64,000 nucleotides of DNA from positions 1,302,001 to 1,366,000 of the forward strand of contig OZ005698.1 in assembly GCA_963930775.1 (NCBI GenBank), read 5' to 3'. This DNA comes from Cliona cf. orientalis (Eukaryota; Porifera; Demospongiae; Clionaida; Clionaidae). Positions 28,541 through 49,221 of this stretch are shown here, in pieces. The notes beneath the pieces were generated by a model. That model was not told the origin of the DNA. It searched no databases and worked only from the letters and a program-made list of their open reading frames with translations. Both the position numbers and the translations under genes were made by a program. Every line of letters begins with the position of its first letter. Positions within the stretch are counted from its first letter, which is position 1.

Positions 28541-29524
28541 ATGTCACGCTACAGCGGCAAGCGGAATCCTTTTGATGATGACGACGAATCTGGAGGTTTT
28601 GGTGGAGGGAGCTCGAGCAGTAGCCGAAGCGGCGGCCGCGATGGATACAGAGGTGGCTCTTCTCAACAGCAACGCGGTGGTGGTAGGATGGAAGACGATG
28701 GCTATGGCGGGGGCTCGAGAGGAAGTAGCTACAGCCGAGGCTATGGCGGTGGTGGTGGAATGGATTATGGCGGCAGCAGTAGAGGGAGCGTGGGGCTAGG
28801 AGTCGGAGGGAGAGAGGGACAGAACTCATCCTATCAGTATGGTGGAAGGGGAGGAGGAGGAGGGTACAGTGATTCAGGCTATGGTCGTGGCGGGTATTCC
28901 GATGAACCACCACCGATGACCGATGCTGAGTTTCAATTAAGAAAGCAAGAGGCCATCAGTAAGATGGAGGACTCATCTTTTAGGTCGCTTCGCACCCTTC
29001 ACGACACTGTTCGTATGGGGACCGAAACTACTGAAGAACTGGATAGACAAGCGGAGGCCTTGGACCGAGTCGAAACGAGACTCGACGAAATCCACGTGGG
29101 GCTAGACAAAGGAGAACGCAACCTTCGAAAGATAAAATCGCCGTTTGGTGGCATGATGAACTATTTCTCAAAGAAGAAGACCGTCAGTGAAGTGACTGAT
29201 CCCAAAGGCTTTAAGCCTTCCAGCGACAGTAAAAAGAGCGGTAGCGGTGCTTTCGGTGGTAAGGGAGGTGGTGCCGGTGGCAAGCAACAGGCTCAAGCAC
29301 AAGTACCACAGCAGACGTACAAGAGCACAGGTAGCAAAGCTGTCGATGAGAACTTAGACTTGATGGGCAAGGCACTTGATGATCTTATGGGCATAGGAGA
29401 ACTGATCGGAGAACAGCTGGACGATTCAGATCGCCAGGTGGATAGGATAACTTATAAGATGGATAGGGATCACGTCAAGCTGGAGAAACTAAATAAAGGC
29501 ATCAAAAAAGAACTCTATAAGTAA
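28541..29524 (+). CDS. SNAP29: SNAP29-like SNARE protein (Qbc)
   Basis: Single exon, 327 aa. SNAP29 supplies two SNARE helices (Qb and Qc) for fusion in endosomal, autophagosomal and Golgi traffic, and is cytosolic because it lacks the palmitoylated cysteines of SNAP25. Seen here: an NPF motif at residues 9-11 followed by DDDD (NPF binds EH-domain proteins), a Gly/Ser/Arg/Tyr-rich stretch at about 17-118, a first SNARE helix about 125-195 (SLRTLHDTVRMGTETTEELD), a conserved FGGMMNYFSKKK linker, and a second helix about 265-327 (LDDLMGIGELIGEQLD). The Gly-rich N-terminal region is absent from vertebrate SNAP29 and makes this protein longer (258 aa in human). No intron is seen in the coding part. 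Confidence 0.88.
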   Translation: MSRYSGKRNPFDDDDESGGFGGGSSSSSRSGGRDGYRGGSSQQQRGGGRMEDDGYGGGSRGSSYSRGYGGGGGMDYGGSSRGSVGLGVGGREGQNSSYQYGGRGGGGGYSDSGYGRGGYSDEPPPMTDAEFQLRKQEAISKMEDSSFRSLRTLHDTVRMGTETTEELDRQAEALDRVETRLDEIHVGLDKGERNLRKIKSPFGGMMNYFSKKKTVSEVTDPKGFKPSSDSKKSGSGAFGGKGGGAGGKQQAQAQVPQQTYKSTGSKAVDENLDLMGKALDDLMGIGELIGEQLDDSDRQVDRITYKMDRDHVKLEKLNKGIKKELYK

Positions 29525-29794
29525 ACTACACAGCATGTTAATAGTGTGTGAGTACATGTATAATTAATATTATTATTCATATGTGTAGACTTGCGTCAAC
29601 GTTGATTCTATCATTGGCTGTGTTATATTATATAGGTGTTGTGTGTTACTCCATTTCATCATGATTAATATTACGAACCATTATTGTTAAAATGCTTGGA
29701 TTGTACAGCTTTTGGTTTACACAAAACATTTATTGTCACATGACAAATCATGCATACTGGAACTAGAACTAGCTATAGACCACTCCCAGTGCTC

Positions 29795-30379
29795 TCATTT
29801 TGCATTCTCCATAATCCATTCCAGTATGGAATCCAGACCATCCTCAGTGGCACAACTTCCCTGTACCACTCGCACCTTCTGCGTAGCATTTCGCACCACA
29901 TCTCCCAGTCTCATCACTGACTTGAGCTCCACCAAACTCATCCCAAATAGATTGTCCATCTTATTAAAGAAAATCAGCACTGGCTTCTTCTCCAGGGCCT
30001 TTGCAGTGAGCACATCCAGCAGTAGCATAGTAGATGCCGAAATCTGGGTGGAATTGCTTGCGTCCACGACAAATACGATTATACTGCATCTGTTGTATGC
30101 ACTGTTCCATAGAGGAGCCATGCTACCGCCATACTCCCTCAGCTTGCAGGAAATGCCCTTTGCAAGGTGCAAGTCTTCAATGTTTGTGCCCACAGTTGGA
30201 ATGGTTGGCAGGATAATTCCATCACCACACTGGCTGGTCGACTCTCTCAGGGCATCTCCTCCCGCGGAAGAAAGAGTACTTGTTTTAGTTTTAGACTTAC
30301 TCACGAGCTTCTTGAGTAGTAGAGTCTTTCCAGTACCTTCAGCACCGAGTATAAGGCACTCACTCATAGCTTCATGCAC
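29795..30379 (-). CDS. ARL16: ADP-ribosylation factor-like GTPase 16
   Basis: Single exon, 194 aa, or 190 if translation starts at the second Met (30367). A small GTPase of the ARF family, linked in vertebrates to Golgi and ciliary traffic. Walker A is GAEGTGKT at residues 12-19, switch I PTVGTN, then CKLREYGGSMAPLWNSAY in place of the classic WDxGG motif (typical of ARL16, which reads RELGG), and the base-specificity motif NKMD after VLIFF. It lacks the N-terminal myristoylation glycine of ARF proteins, also typical for ARL16. A 20-30 residue Ser/Thr-rich insert follows the P-loop. Convergent with SNAP29 (270 bp between stops) and divergent from the next gene (326 bp). Confidence 0.88.
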   Translation of the reverse strand: MHEAMSECLILGAEGTGKTLLLKKLVSKSKTKTSTLSSAGGDALRESTSQCGDGIILPTIPTVGTNIEDLHLAKGISCKLREYGGSMAPLWNSAYNRCSIIVFVVDASNSTQISASTMLLLDVLTAKALEKKPVLIFFNKMDNLFGMSLVELKSVMRLGDVVRNATQKVRVVQGSCATEDGLDSILEWIMENAK

Positions 30380-30704
30380 ACGTACATCACCATGGACACT
30401 TCATGACCCACCCACTGCACTTTTCTTTTGGTAAAGATCGTCAAATATCTTAATCTAGAGCGCATGCGCATCTTGAAGAATATTGCACTCGACCAACATA
30501 CACTGTATTAATTAAAATTTGGGTATAATATTATAAGACTTTCAGTATAACTGTTTTGACTAATAATAATAGTATTTTGGGTAAGCCCTATCCTGCATGA
30601 AATCATACATGATCACAATTAATAGATCTGAGCTATATAGCTACACTTTTTAGTACAATCTTGTCCTCTACCACGAGTGGCCCGGTGTAATATTACATAG
30701 CAGA

Positions 30705-32251
30705 ATGATGGCTGTGTGGCTGTTGTTCGTGGCACTCTTTCTCTGGTATAAAACCTATCAGGGTATGTATAATAAATATTATTCATGTTTACCAGAATAT
30801 CCAGTGAACATCTAGTCAGTAGGTTTTGTCCTTTCATTATGAGTCAGGTCTGAGTTGGTACCATACCATGTTTAATACTTGGTCGAGCATCCATCCACTC
30901 TAGATTGCATGGGGAACTATAGCTAGCACAATAATAAGTTATTTATAATGTCATGCATGCAGGTGAATCTTTATGTACCATGGGATTTCCACCTGCTTCT
31001 TTGACTGAATGCTTTGTTCCGGATGGCCGCCAATGTCACAGCGAGTCACCTTCCCTGCATGTACTCTATCCTCAAATGAAGATCACATGCAATGGAACGA
31101 TAGTCAGGTGGAGAGCAGCTGGAGAAGAAACATTCTTACTCGCAGGCACCAATCGCAACCTCAACACAGTCTTGAGCATTTGGAGGGAGAGAGGTGCTGG
31201 ATCACAACTCTATGAAAGGGTTGGCATATTTACACTGGGGTTTTGTGGAAATGGGTTCGCTGTGGAAGGGTCAGACTCCGTCTTTGAGTGTATGCTCCCC
31301 CAAGGTTCAAGGGTGTCTGTTCAGACAGGAGATATTATCGGAGTGGAGAGGATGACAACATCGTTGGGATTCCAAATTCTCTACCGTCGTACAGCCTCAG
31401 GAACCAGAGTGAGAGCTAACATAGTACAAGGATCTTCCAGAGTCCGTCTGATTGATAGCGATGTCATTCTCACAGATGAACCACAGATATCACTTACCAT
31501 TGAGCCGGCAGGGGATAATCATACAATGACGACAATACCTACTGTCACAGCAGTACCTCCGACCTCACAAGGAAGATCTAATACTGCACCTAAAATTATA
31601 GGGGCAGGATCTGTGGTAATAATACTGTTGATCGTAATGATCCTTGTATACTGTACCATTAAGAGATATAGAACGAAGTGCAGGGCCAAGGGAACTGATA
31701 CCAAGATGAAAAAAGCCAGTCAAAAGAGCACAGATGTTGAAGCAGATAAGCGCCGTGACAATCAAATTGTAAAAACAAAATTTAATGAGGCTACTTACGG
31801 TCAGCGAATGAAGAAACATGCAGTTCAACATAAAGAACACTATACAGTGAATCGGCATAAACAGGTGTCACATGCACCAGCTGCAAAGAAACGGCCATGT
31901 GAAAAGGAGAATCCCCCTACAATAATTATCAATAACAACCACAAGCATTCAGCTTCCCATGGTCTATATGCCAGCCCAAATGTCAAGAGTAACTCACCTA
32001 AAGCTGAGCAATGTAGTGGAGCCAGATACCAAACAGTTTCAGGGCACGATTCAGCAGCAGTTGCACCGGATGAAAAGACAGGTTGCAGACAATGGACTAC
32101 TGCTGTATATTATGAGAAGGCAAGGGTTTATGAGAAAGTTGCTGTATATGAAAGGGCAGCAATGTACGAACGGGCAGTGACTTATGAAAGAGCTGTGATG
32201 TATGAGAAGGCACCACCAGTGCCATTAAACATTGGAGCATCTCAAGACTGA
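30705..32251 (+). CDS. Type I membrane protein with tyrosine-repeat tail (tandem copy A)
   Basis: Exons 30705-30762 and 30963-32251; 448 aa. I do not recognise the family. Exon 1 encodes a signal peptide (MMAVWLLFVALFLWYKTY). The ectodomain of about 190 aa has paired cysteines and is shared with the next gene: LYPQMKITCNGTIVRWRAA, SIWRERGAGSQLYERV, FECMLPQGSRVSVQTGDIIG. A transmembrane helix lies at about 229-253, then a basic tail of about 195 aa. Near its end (about 400-438) six hexads of the form YE[K/R]xxx follow one another (YEKARV, YEKVAV, YERAAM and so on), each with one tyrosine. A YGQ motif is also shared with the neighbour. Likely a surface receptor or adhesion protein (inference). 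Confidence 0.8.
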
Positions 32252-32744
32252 GAAGGCATAGAGCTTAGAATAAATTGCATTAGCTACCTAGTTTAGATAT
32301 CCAGGTGCTGCTGCACTATAATAAGAATGTTACCAAAATTAGAGAACAAAAATGAACAAATAGTTGATGTAACTATTCTCAGATGAGCTATAGGCTCAAT
32401 AATTATGACATTGCATTATGATCATATAAGGCTCTACAATATTATTACACTAGAGTTGTCGTAACCACAACCATGATGTACTGGTGTATACAATGTACAT
32501 ACATGTATGCATGACGTGCTCTATATAGCTGGGTCTCACTCGCGTCACTAACATTAAAAGGGATGGGCTAGTTATTAAAACAATTGCTATAAATACACAA
32601 GCCCTGCATGCAGCTCCACTTAATGCCAACGTCACGATTGCAACATATACTAATCTCCTAAGCGTGCTGGTGGCTAACTCACCATCTACTGCTGCTCAGT
32701 TGACGATTAAAAAGATCTGGACATAATATACATCGAAATTATCC

Positions 32745-34130
32745 ATGGCTGCTCATTGGTTACTGCTTATGACGGTGCTACTGACGTACAAAGAGTGCCA
32801 AGGTGAATATATTCACGTACCTAATTAAGTAGGGTACTTGTTGCTTGAATGTTGTACTGTATGCTTTTTGTAGTCCTTTGGGGACTTGTCAATGCTTGTA
32901 TAATATGGAAATTGAAAACATCTAGATTTGTATTTTTAAGAGAATTCTGTTAATTATTTATGCCAATATTATTATTAAGGGTCTATAAGCCCTTGGTATT
33001 ACCATGGAAGCTTAGCTCCAAGGAGTACAAAAATTCACGATTTTTACTACTGATTTGCAGGTGATTCATGCACTAGTGGTTTTCTCTCCACTGTGACACC
33101 ATGCAGCGGGGGCTGCTATACTGGAGACAGTGGATTGACAAACAGGCTCTATCCTGAAGTAAAGTTCACATGTAATGGGATGGTGATGAAATGGAGGGCA
33201 GCGGCACGACCGTTGGGTGGTAGCAGAAACACAATTTTGTGGATTTGGAGAGAGATAAGCAGTGGATCACAAATATATAGGAAGATCAGTTCAGTTGAAT
33301 TGGGAGTGTGTGGCAGTGGAGTAGATGCTTCACCTGTAGTTGGGATGGAGGGTGTTTACGAGTGCACCCTACCAGAAAGTTCAAGGGTGACTGTTCAACC
33401 AGGAGATATCATTGGAACAGAGGTTGCCGCATCGAGTGAGGTGGGATTTGGACTTCTCTATGACAATTCTCGAGGTTACGGACCACTAGGCTACATATTC
33501 GATGGACCAATTGACACTACTCCTACGCTTAGTCAAAAGTATAATAACAATAGGCCTAATGAAATACCACTGATATCGTTGACCGTTGAGCCGATAATGG
33601 CGACTACCACGACCACTAGTGAGCCGGGACCTCAGACTCAGACTGAAGAGGCAACGACGGAAAGCAGAGAAACAACAGAAATTTACACAAGTTCCGATAC
33701 CACAACAATAGATACTACATCACCTCAAACTACCACACCACCAAATAGTTCATTTGTCGAAGATAGCTTCCCTGATAAAGAGCTGATAATAGGAGCTTTG
33801 GTGGCAGGACTGGCTATGGTTGCTCTACTGATAGTAATTGCGTTCGTTTTGGCGTACCTAAGCAGGAGAGTTGGTGTGAGAGACGGAGAGGAAAGATCTG
33901 GCGGCCGTTCACAGCGAAAGAGCAGCGATTTGAAAAAGGACTTACAAGATATGGAGTATAATGCGGCGTACATTCCTCGAATCTCTGTGAAAGATAACGT
34001 TGCATATGGTCAGAGTGTTCATCCGTATACTGTTGTATACGACACTATACTTGACGCTGAAGAGCCCAGCAGTATGAACACAATGACTCGTGAAGTCTCA
34101 GTATCGAATGTGTACTCCAGTGTACCATAA
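32745..34130 (+). CDS. Type I membrane protein with ITIM-like tail (tandem copy B)
   Basis: Exons 32745-32802 and 33061-34130; 375 aa. Paralogue of the gene just upstream: both first exons are 58 nt and both introns are in phase 1 right after the signal peptide. The ectodomain shares LYPEVKFTCNGMVMKWRAA, WIWREISSGSQIYRKI, YECTLPESSRVTVQPGDIIG and ISLTVEP. A Thr/Ser-rich stalk (about 200-245), probably O-glycosylated, precedes the transmembrane helix (about 259-283). The tail has NVAYGQSV, then VVYDTI, which fits the ITIM pattern (V/I/L-x-Y-x-x-I/L/V), and ends NVYSSVP. It lacks the YE[K/R] hexads of copy A, so tails have diverged faster than ectodomains. Function unknown. Confidence 0.8.
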
Positions 34131-35523
34131 TCACATTATTCTAGTCACATGTAATGTCATGCAAACCACCACAGTGACTTCATTGTGCAGCTTAATTTGG
34201 CAACAGTATTACAATAATAATAATATCATGCCATTGTTGCATCCTGGTCTCCTAAATAGTTCACAGCCAGTAACATACAACGAATACACGTGCTTGCTAT
34301 AGGATAAGCATCCTCAATCAATGCATATGAGTATAATTGGAAGTCATGAGCATAAAAAAGGTGGGCTATCTTTTAGGCTGTATGTCATTATTATGCAATG
34401 TTGACTGTACACATCAGTGATGCAAGATTCTGGCTGATATGCAATCAATATCCCATATAATGCCATGCAACCTAAAAGATAGCCCACCTTCTTTGCAATA
34501 TCACAATGGCATGTATGTAATGAATTAACACGAGATTTCTCTAGCTGATTTCCTTCCATGGCAATGGCCCCTTGCATGCCAGCATGTAGCTATTGTATGG
34601 AAGTAGCCTCATTCCCAGGCCACTCCCATGTTTTCAATGTTGCGTTGAAAAAGATCGGGGAGACTGGGGACGAGGCTACATGGAAGCACGTAGGATACAA
34701 ACATAGCATAATTTGCCCATGCCATTAGGGATTATCGTAGTGTCCTGGGCAAGCACCCGTAATATACCGCATTTCAAGGGGCCACTGTAGCAGCTTCTTA
34801 TTATACGAATGTATGGGATTTTAATTTGATCCCGGATTGGGCCAAAATAGCAAGTTATGTTGATACTACGGTACTAACTTAATTCAGTGCTTGCAATACA
34901 TGTTCCCAACCCTCTTCCCAGCTTTTCAATGTTGTGCTCCCTTAAAACATGCCATGTACTCACATAGTTGTGACTGCAAAGCTGATGTTCATGCATGCAT
35001 GATATTATAAGTCACATGTTTGGCATGGGTATAAGCTATGACAAATATGCATTGTTGTCACACAATTCGTATACATGTCATGACATGTATAGTTGCTGAT
35101 AGTATTATGATAGTGCATGCAATAATATCACCACGCACACATACCATGCAGCACGGGACACTCAGTCAGCTATAAGTTGATGATGAAACTGCCCAACAAT
35201 TATTATTCCAAACTTGCACAAGTACAAAGACTCGAGAGTAAATATGCCATGCAGGTGTTAAAGATAGACATTATAGCATGCATTCACCACTTGTTGATTT
35301 TGTGGCCTATAACATTGTGATATTGTAACCATGACGTGATGTTGATACTGGAAATCAATGTATTGCGTTAATTTTACCCTCGACATTTGTATTAATCATA
35401 TTCATTATCCCAAGGGCTATATTAATGCACATGCATTGCACGTGCATTAAGGAAATAATTATAGTAATTTACAAGTATCATGTGTAGGAGTGACCTTGTT
35501 TACCCAGATCCAGATCTAACGCC
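34131..35523. other. Intergenic with fold-back repeats
   Basis: No gene recognised. An inverted repeat with 20-bp arms is at 34359-34378 and 34471-34490 (AAGGTGGGCTATC and complement). A second fold-back runs from about 34608 to 34680, TAGCCTCATTCCCAG to CTGGGGACGAGGCTA. The rest is AT-rich with many ATGCAT words. Confidence 0.5.
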
Positions 35524-36195
35524 ATGGCATATTATAACAGTTACAGTAACTATATTTACTGCTTCCAGTTACCAGATTTTGAGTGTCGTAGCTTGTCTCC
35601 AGCGGCACCACATTATACTGTAGTGAAAGTGGGCCACAGCATTAATCCTGCAGATCGTATCTGTGAAATCATGGAAGGTTTCAAAAATCTTGGTGCATCT
35701 GACACAGAATTCCAGCACTTCAACAGTACTATTTCTCCCGATGCTGCTATAGAATCCGGCAAGAAGGAACCAAAGATCATTTTCATCAAAAAATGTTGCG
35801 CATCTAATGAAAAGGAAATAGAAGTTGCCGAAGAAAAGATAAGGAGCTTGGTTGGGTGCCCATGTGCCTCAAATTTTCAGCAACGGTTTGAATCTCAGAT
35901 TGACCCTGCCAAACTAAAGTATCTTGATAGAGTTGGCAAGACAGAATGGATTATTATGCAAACAGGGTTGATGTACCACATTCAGCAACAAGAGTATCAT
36001 CGTGACTGGATCAACCAGTCGATATATCAACTTACTGGTAATATACGTTTACGTCCAACTGGGGAGCAGTTTTGTCTGCAGCTATCTGGAGCAGCACAAG
36101 ACTATTACAGCAGTCGAAGACAGAAGGGCACCAAGCATCAAGTTCAAACAGAAAACACAGTGGTCATCAACTTTCGAGTTTCATCATACCATTAA
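35524..36195 (+). CDS. GIY-YIG / T5orf172-like domain protein
   Basis: Single exon, 223 aa, no introns, in an intron-rich neighbourhood. The N-terminal half reads YIYCFQLPD, then YTVVKVGHSINPADRICEIM. This has the shape of the T5orf172/MUG113 branch of the GIY-YIG nuclease superfamily (a Y..K.G.S..P..R core). Further on, EEKIRSLVG and RVGKTEWIIM match the conserved E...H/L and G.tEWF ends of that domain. The last 60 residues are Gln/Tyr-rich and unlike anything I know. No transmembrane helix or signal peptide. The family is common in large DNA viruses, phages and fungi, so horizontal origin is possible but unproven. Catalysis is not established: the usual catalytic tyrosine/arginine set is only partly visible. 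Confidence 0.6.
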   Translation: MAYYNSYSNYIYCFQLPDFECRSLSPAAPHYTVVKVGHSINPADRICEIMEGFKNLGASDTEFQHFNSTISPDAAIESGKKEPKIIFIKKCCASNEKEIEVAEEKIRSLVGCPCASNFQQRFESQIDPAKLKYLDRVGKTEWIIMQTGLMYHIQQQEYHRDWINQSIYQLTGNIRLRPTGEQFCLQLSGAAQDYYSSRRQKGTKHQVQTENTVVINFRVSSYH

Positions 36196-36473
36196 GCCAT
36201 ATTACATGTACTTACAATAATCTGAGTACCATAATACCAGGTATACATGTATGTATATACCGTACATGTATACGCAAATGGATACACACAAACACCACAG
36301 ATCATGGAACAGTAATTTCGTAACTATTATATATGTACTGTACATGGATATAACTATTGTGGCCTATCCATGGGTGTACATGTACTTGTAGCTGCTAGGA
36401 CAAATTGTCAGTTATTCATGAGTAAGATAATGAATAATATAACATCCTAGATTCAATAATACAGTACTTGTTC

Positions 36474-46523
<10,050 letters not shown>

Positions 46524-48094
46524 GGTGACCGATTTCAAGATTATCAACACGTGTCTGATCACGTGATTTCTAATGTTATGCGCATGCGCTGTGAGCTGTC
46601 AGCTACACCAAAATTGTTGAAAGAACCAATAATCATGTGTGGCAATGTTATGTTATGTACATGTATCATGTAATTTCTAGCTGTGCATCAAATTCCCACA
46701 GAATGATCTGGTTATGTGCCCTAATCATTAATAGACTGTAATAATGTAGCAATGAACATCAACATTTCCTCTTTGACTGCACATGCAGTGATCCAGATAT
46801 GGCAACGATTCTCCCACATGGTGAGTCCAGTGTCCACAATCAAACAGTATACGTGATCATGAGAAACCAGTGCGTCACCTTCCTGGGAAAAATGCATTTC
46901 CTCGTCATTTTGTGGGCAATATATTAATTCTTGTCCTTTGTAGCCTGTTGCCACTGTGGCGACCAAAGTAGTCTATTCCACACATGTCGAGGGGTGCCCC
47001 CAAGTGAAAGGATATGCAACTATGACATGGTGTTAAAGCATGATCTAAGCATATCACTTTTTGATACCTGACCACATCAGGTGAACTTTCTACTCTAATC
47101 ATTATTATCAATTGCACTTTTGTGGGTGTTGTGGCAAAAATTTTTATACTTATTGTTTAGCTAGATATTCTAAGTATACTATAATAATATTATTATGTGT
47201 TCCAAATTTAAACCCCCAGTCAGGATAGACGAAGTGCATAACCATCACAATCGAGTAAAAGTGCTAACTACATAATTTTTTTAATTATAGCGATCATGCA
47301 TGTTGATGAACTATTCACTGTAATAGTTTGCAATAATACTAGTACATACTGCTCAGTAATAATTGGAAAAGGTTAATTAATTGGCAGCACTCTAAAGTTG
47401 TCAAACTTTGCAGGTCAAAACTTTCCATGAGATAATGTGGAATTAGTGCTGCATACCTACATAGCTAACTATTAACATTCCCAACCCATATGCACCAAAT
47501 TTTTCTGCTGGAGTAGAAACTCACACATAGACATGTACAATAATTCAAGTGAAACAATAAAGCATGCTGCACTTCTTTATCTGCCTCCTCAACGATTATT
47601 TTATAATTAAGGAGTAATTTTCACCTAGTAAATCATGCTATGAACAGCCTCATTTCAACAATAGGTACAATTGTCTCTAGCATAAGTTCAGTGATGTAGT
47701 ATACCTGCTAGTGGCAATCCACATACTGCATGCATGTATATCGCACCATGCAGGTCCTGCATCATGCATTTGCAGCCCAGATATCAGATTCGAACCATGA
47801 CTGTAACATCTTCCCATCAATAACCTAGTAGGGTTGATCAGTAGGAATGTAGATATGTAACTTTTGGTACTTCTTATTGTAAGCATTTCCCCCTCAAAGT
47901 TTGAGGTTAGAAGAAGGAAATGAGGAAAAGGCTTCCTTAGCTCTACTCTAATCTCCATCCAAGGGCTTTGGTATCCAATTATAGTACAGCATTGTTGAGC
48001 TTCTTATGTTAAATAATATTATTGCACTTTATATGTCTTCTAAAAGTGCATGCAGTGTGAAGGTGGGTGGTTAAAATCTTGACTAGCCTGGTCC
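46524..48094. other. EIF3C 5' flank and intergenic
   Basis: No gene recognised. The EIF3C start is preceded by ACACGTG and a GCGCATGCGC word at about 46578. Minus-strand open frames at 46721-46966 and 47677-47958 have no recognisable domain and no supporting splice pattern. The rest is AT-rich. Confidence 0.4.
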
Positions 48095-48103
48095 TATATA
48101 AAG
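48095..48103 (+). promoter_or_regulatory. TATA box of the 48.3 kb gene
   Basis: TATATAAAG lies about 250 bp before the start codon. A 5' UTR intron (acceptor TTTCACAG at 48332) would bring it closer in the transcript. It is one of the few clear TATA boxes in the window. Confidence 0.5.
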
Positions 48104-48348
48104 GAGGTGACTGGCAGTCTCATATCATTGGACAGCAAGTCAAACCAACGCCAGCAAGATCTAAAGAACTCTAGAAGACTCTCCTACAGGCTGCACCCCA
48201 AAGGTTCGCAAATCATGCATATTATTTGAATTTACTGCATGCTGCAATAATAATAATAATATTATTAGCTTGCATGCTGAATGCAGCAATGCACCATTAT
48301 AATAATATTATACTTTATCTTGCATTTCACAGATATACAGTTCTGAAA

Positions 48349-49221
48349 ATGAGTAGAGCAACTTGCTACAGTATTCTAGCCTCATTTACTGTCATTATGG
48401 CACTTAACTGCGGGCTTATAAATGCCATAGTACCACCAGAAGATGACCCAGCGTACATAGACTTGCCGGCAGAAAACATCACTTGTATCGAAAGAGAACT
48501 TAATCGTACCAATATCTTGGACCCCTCATGTGCTATGATTCAAGGAGATGTTGCAATGATCTACGAAATCCACGATGCAGAGGCCGTATTGGATGGCATT
48601 GATAATTTGCTCCAGCGTGACGGTGGTGCTGATATCTTGGCTGCATTTTGCCAGCCATCCTGCATGCAGACTTTCTTTGACGCGTGGAAGACATGCAGTT
48701 CTTTTGAAGAGCTCAGTAATGTAGCCGATCTTCTGACTGGTCTCTGCTCCACCAACAATGGGATACCTTGCTACACAGATTTTGATCAGCTACGTAGAGC
48801 TGGAGAAGAAAGCCTTGACTGTTTTCATACTCTTTCACCAGAGTTTGGCGCTTGCCATATTGACTGTCGTGTAATGCTCTCTCTGGATATCAAAACCTAT
48901 GGATGTTGCTTGAATGTTATTCGTAATTATGTGGATACATTTGATCCAGCATTAATTGAAGAGTTCAATTACATATTTGATGAGTGTCGTGTCCGTCAAC
49001 CTGCAGATTGCCCCACAACTCCAACTGATGTTGTGCCTGAGCCTACTACTGCTTATCCTTCTGCACCCTGCTCCAGTACCTCCAGTAATCCACAGAATGA
49101 GAACCAAGAATCTGAAAACTCACAAGCCAATCAACAAGGTGTGCGCAATGGATCGAGTCAACCAATTGCAGTAGCAGCTGTTTTTCTCTTGTTGAACTCA
49201 CTCATTGCTGTTTTTATATAG
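48349..49221 (+). CDS. Cysteine-rich secreted protein, probably GPI-anchored
   Basis: 290 aa in one coding exon. I do not recognise the family. Residues 1-26 form a signal peptide (SILASFTVIMALNCGLINA). The mature part has about 16 cysteines in helical-looking segments (CQPSCMQTFFDAWKTC, CHIDCRVMLSLDIKTYGCC, DECRVRQPADC) with two N-glycosylation sites near the start (NIT, NRT). Then comes a Thr/Pro/Ser/Asn/Gln-rich stalk (about 217-265) and a hydrophobic C-terminus (PIAVAAVFLLLNSLIAVFI) with no tail after it, as for a GPI signal. The Met at 48349 was chosen because the signal peptide follows it; the frame is open further upstream across a likely 5' UTR splice acceptor. A TATA box lies upstream. 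Role unknown. Confidence 0.75.
   Translation: MSRATCYSILASFTVIMALNCGLINAIVPPEDDPAYIDLPAENITCIERELNRTNILDPSCAMIQGDVAMIYEIHDAEAVLDGIDNLLQRDGGADILAAFCQPSCMQTFFDAWKTCSSFEELSNVADLLTGLCSTNNGIPCYTDFDQLRRAGEESLDCFHTLSPEFGACHIDCRVMLSLDIKTYGCCLNVIRNYVDTFDPALIEEFNYIFDECRVRQPADCPTTPTDVVPEPTTAYPSAPCSSTSSNPQNENQESENSQANQQGVRNGSSQPIAVAAVFLLLNSLIAVFI

Noticed and set aside
29712-30434. 240-codon plus-strand frame
   Set aside because: It is the antisense shadow of ARL16, whose minus-strand frame has all the GTPase motifs.
46721-46966. 81-codon minus-strand frame upstream of EIF3C
   Set aside because: No domain, no splice context, and EIF3C is complete without it.
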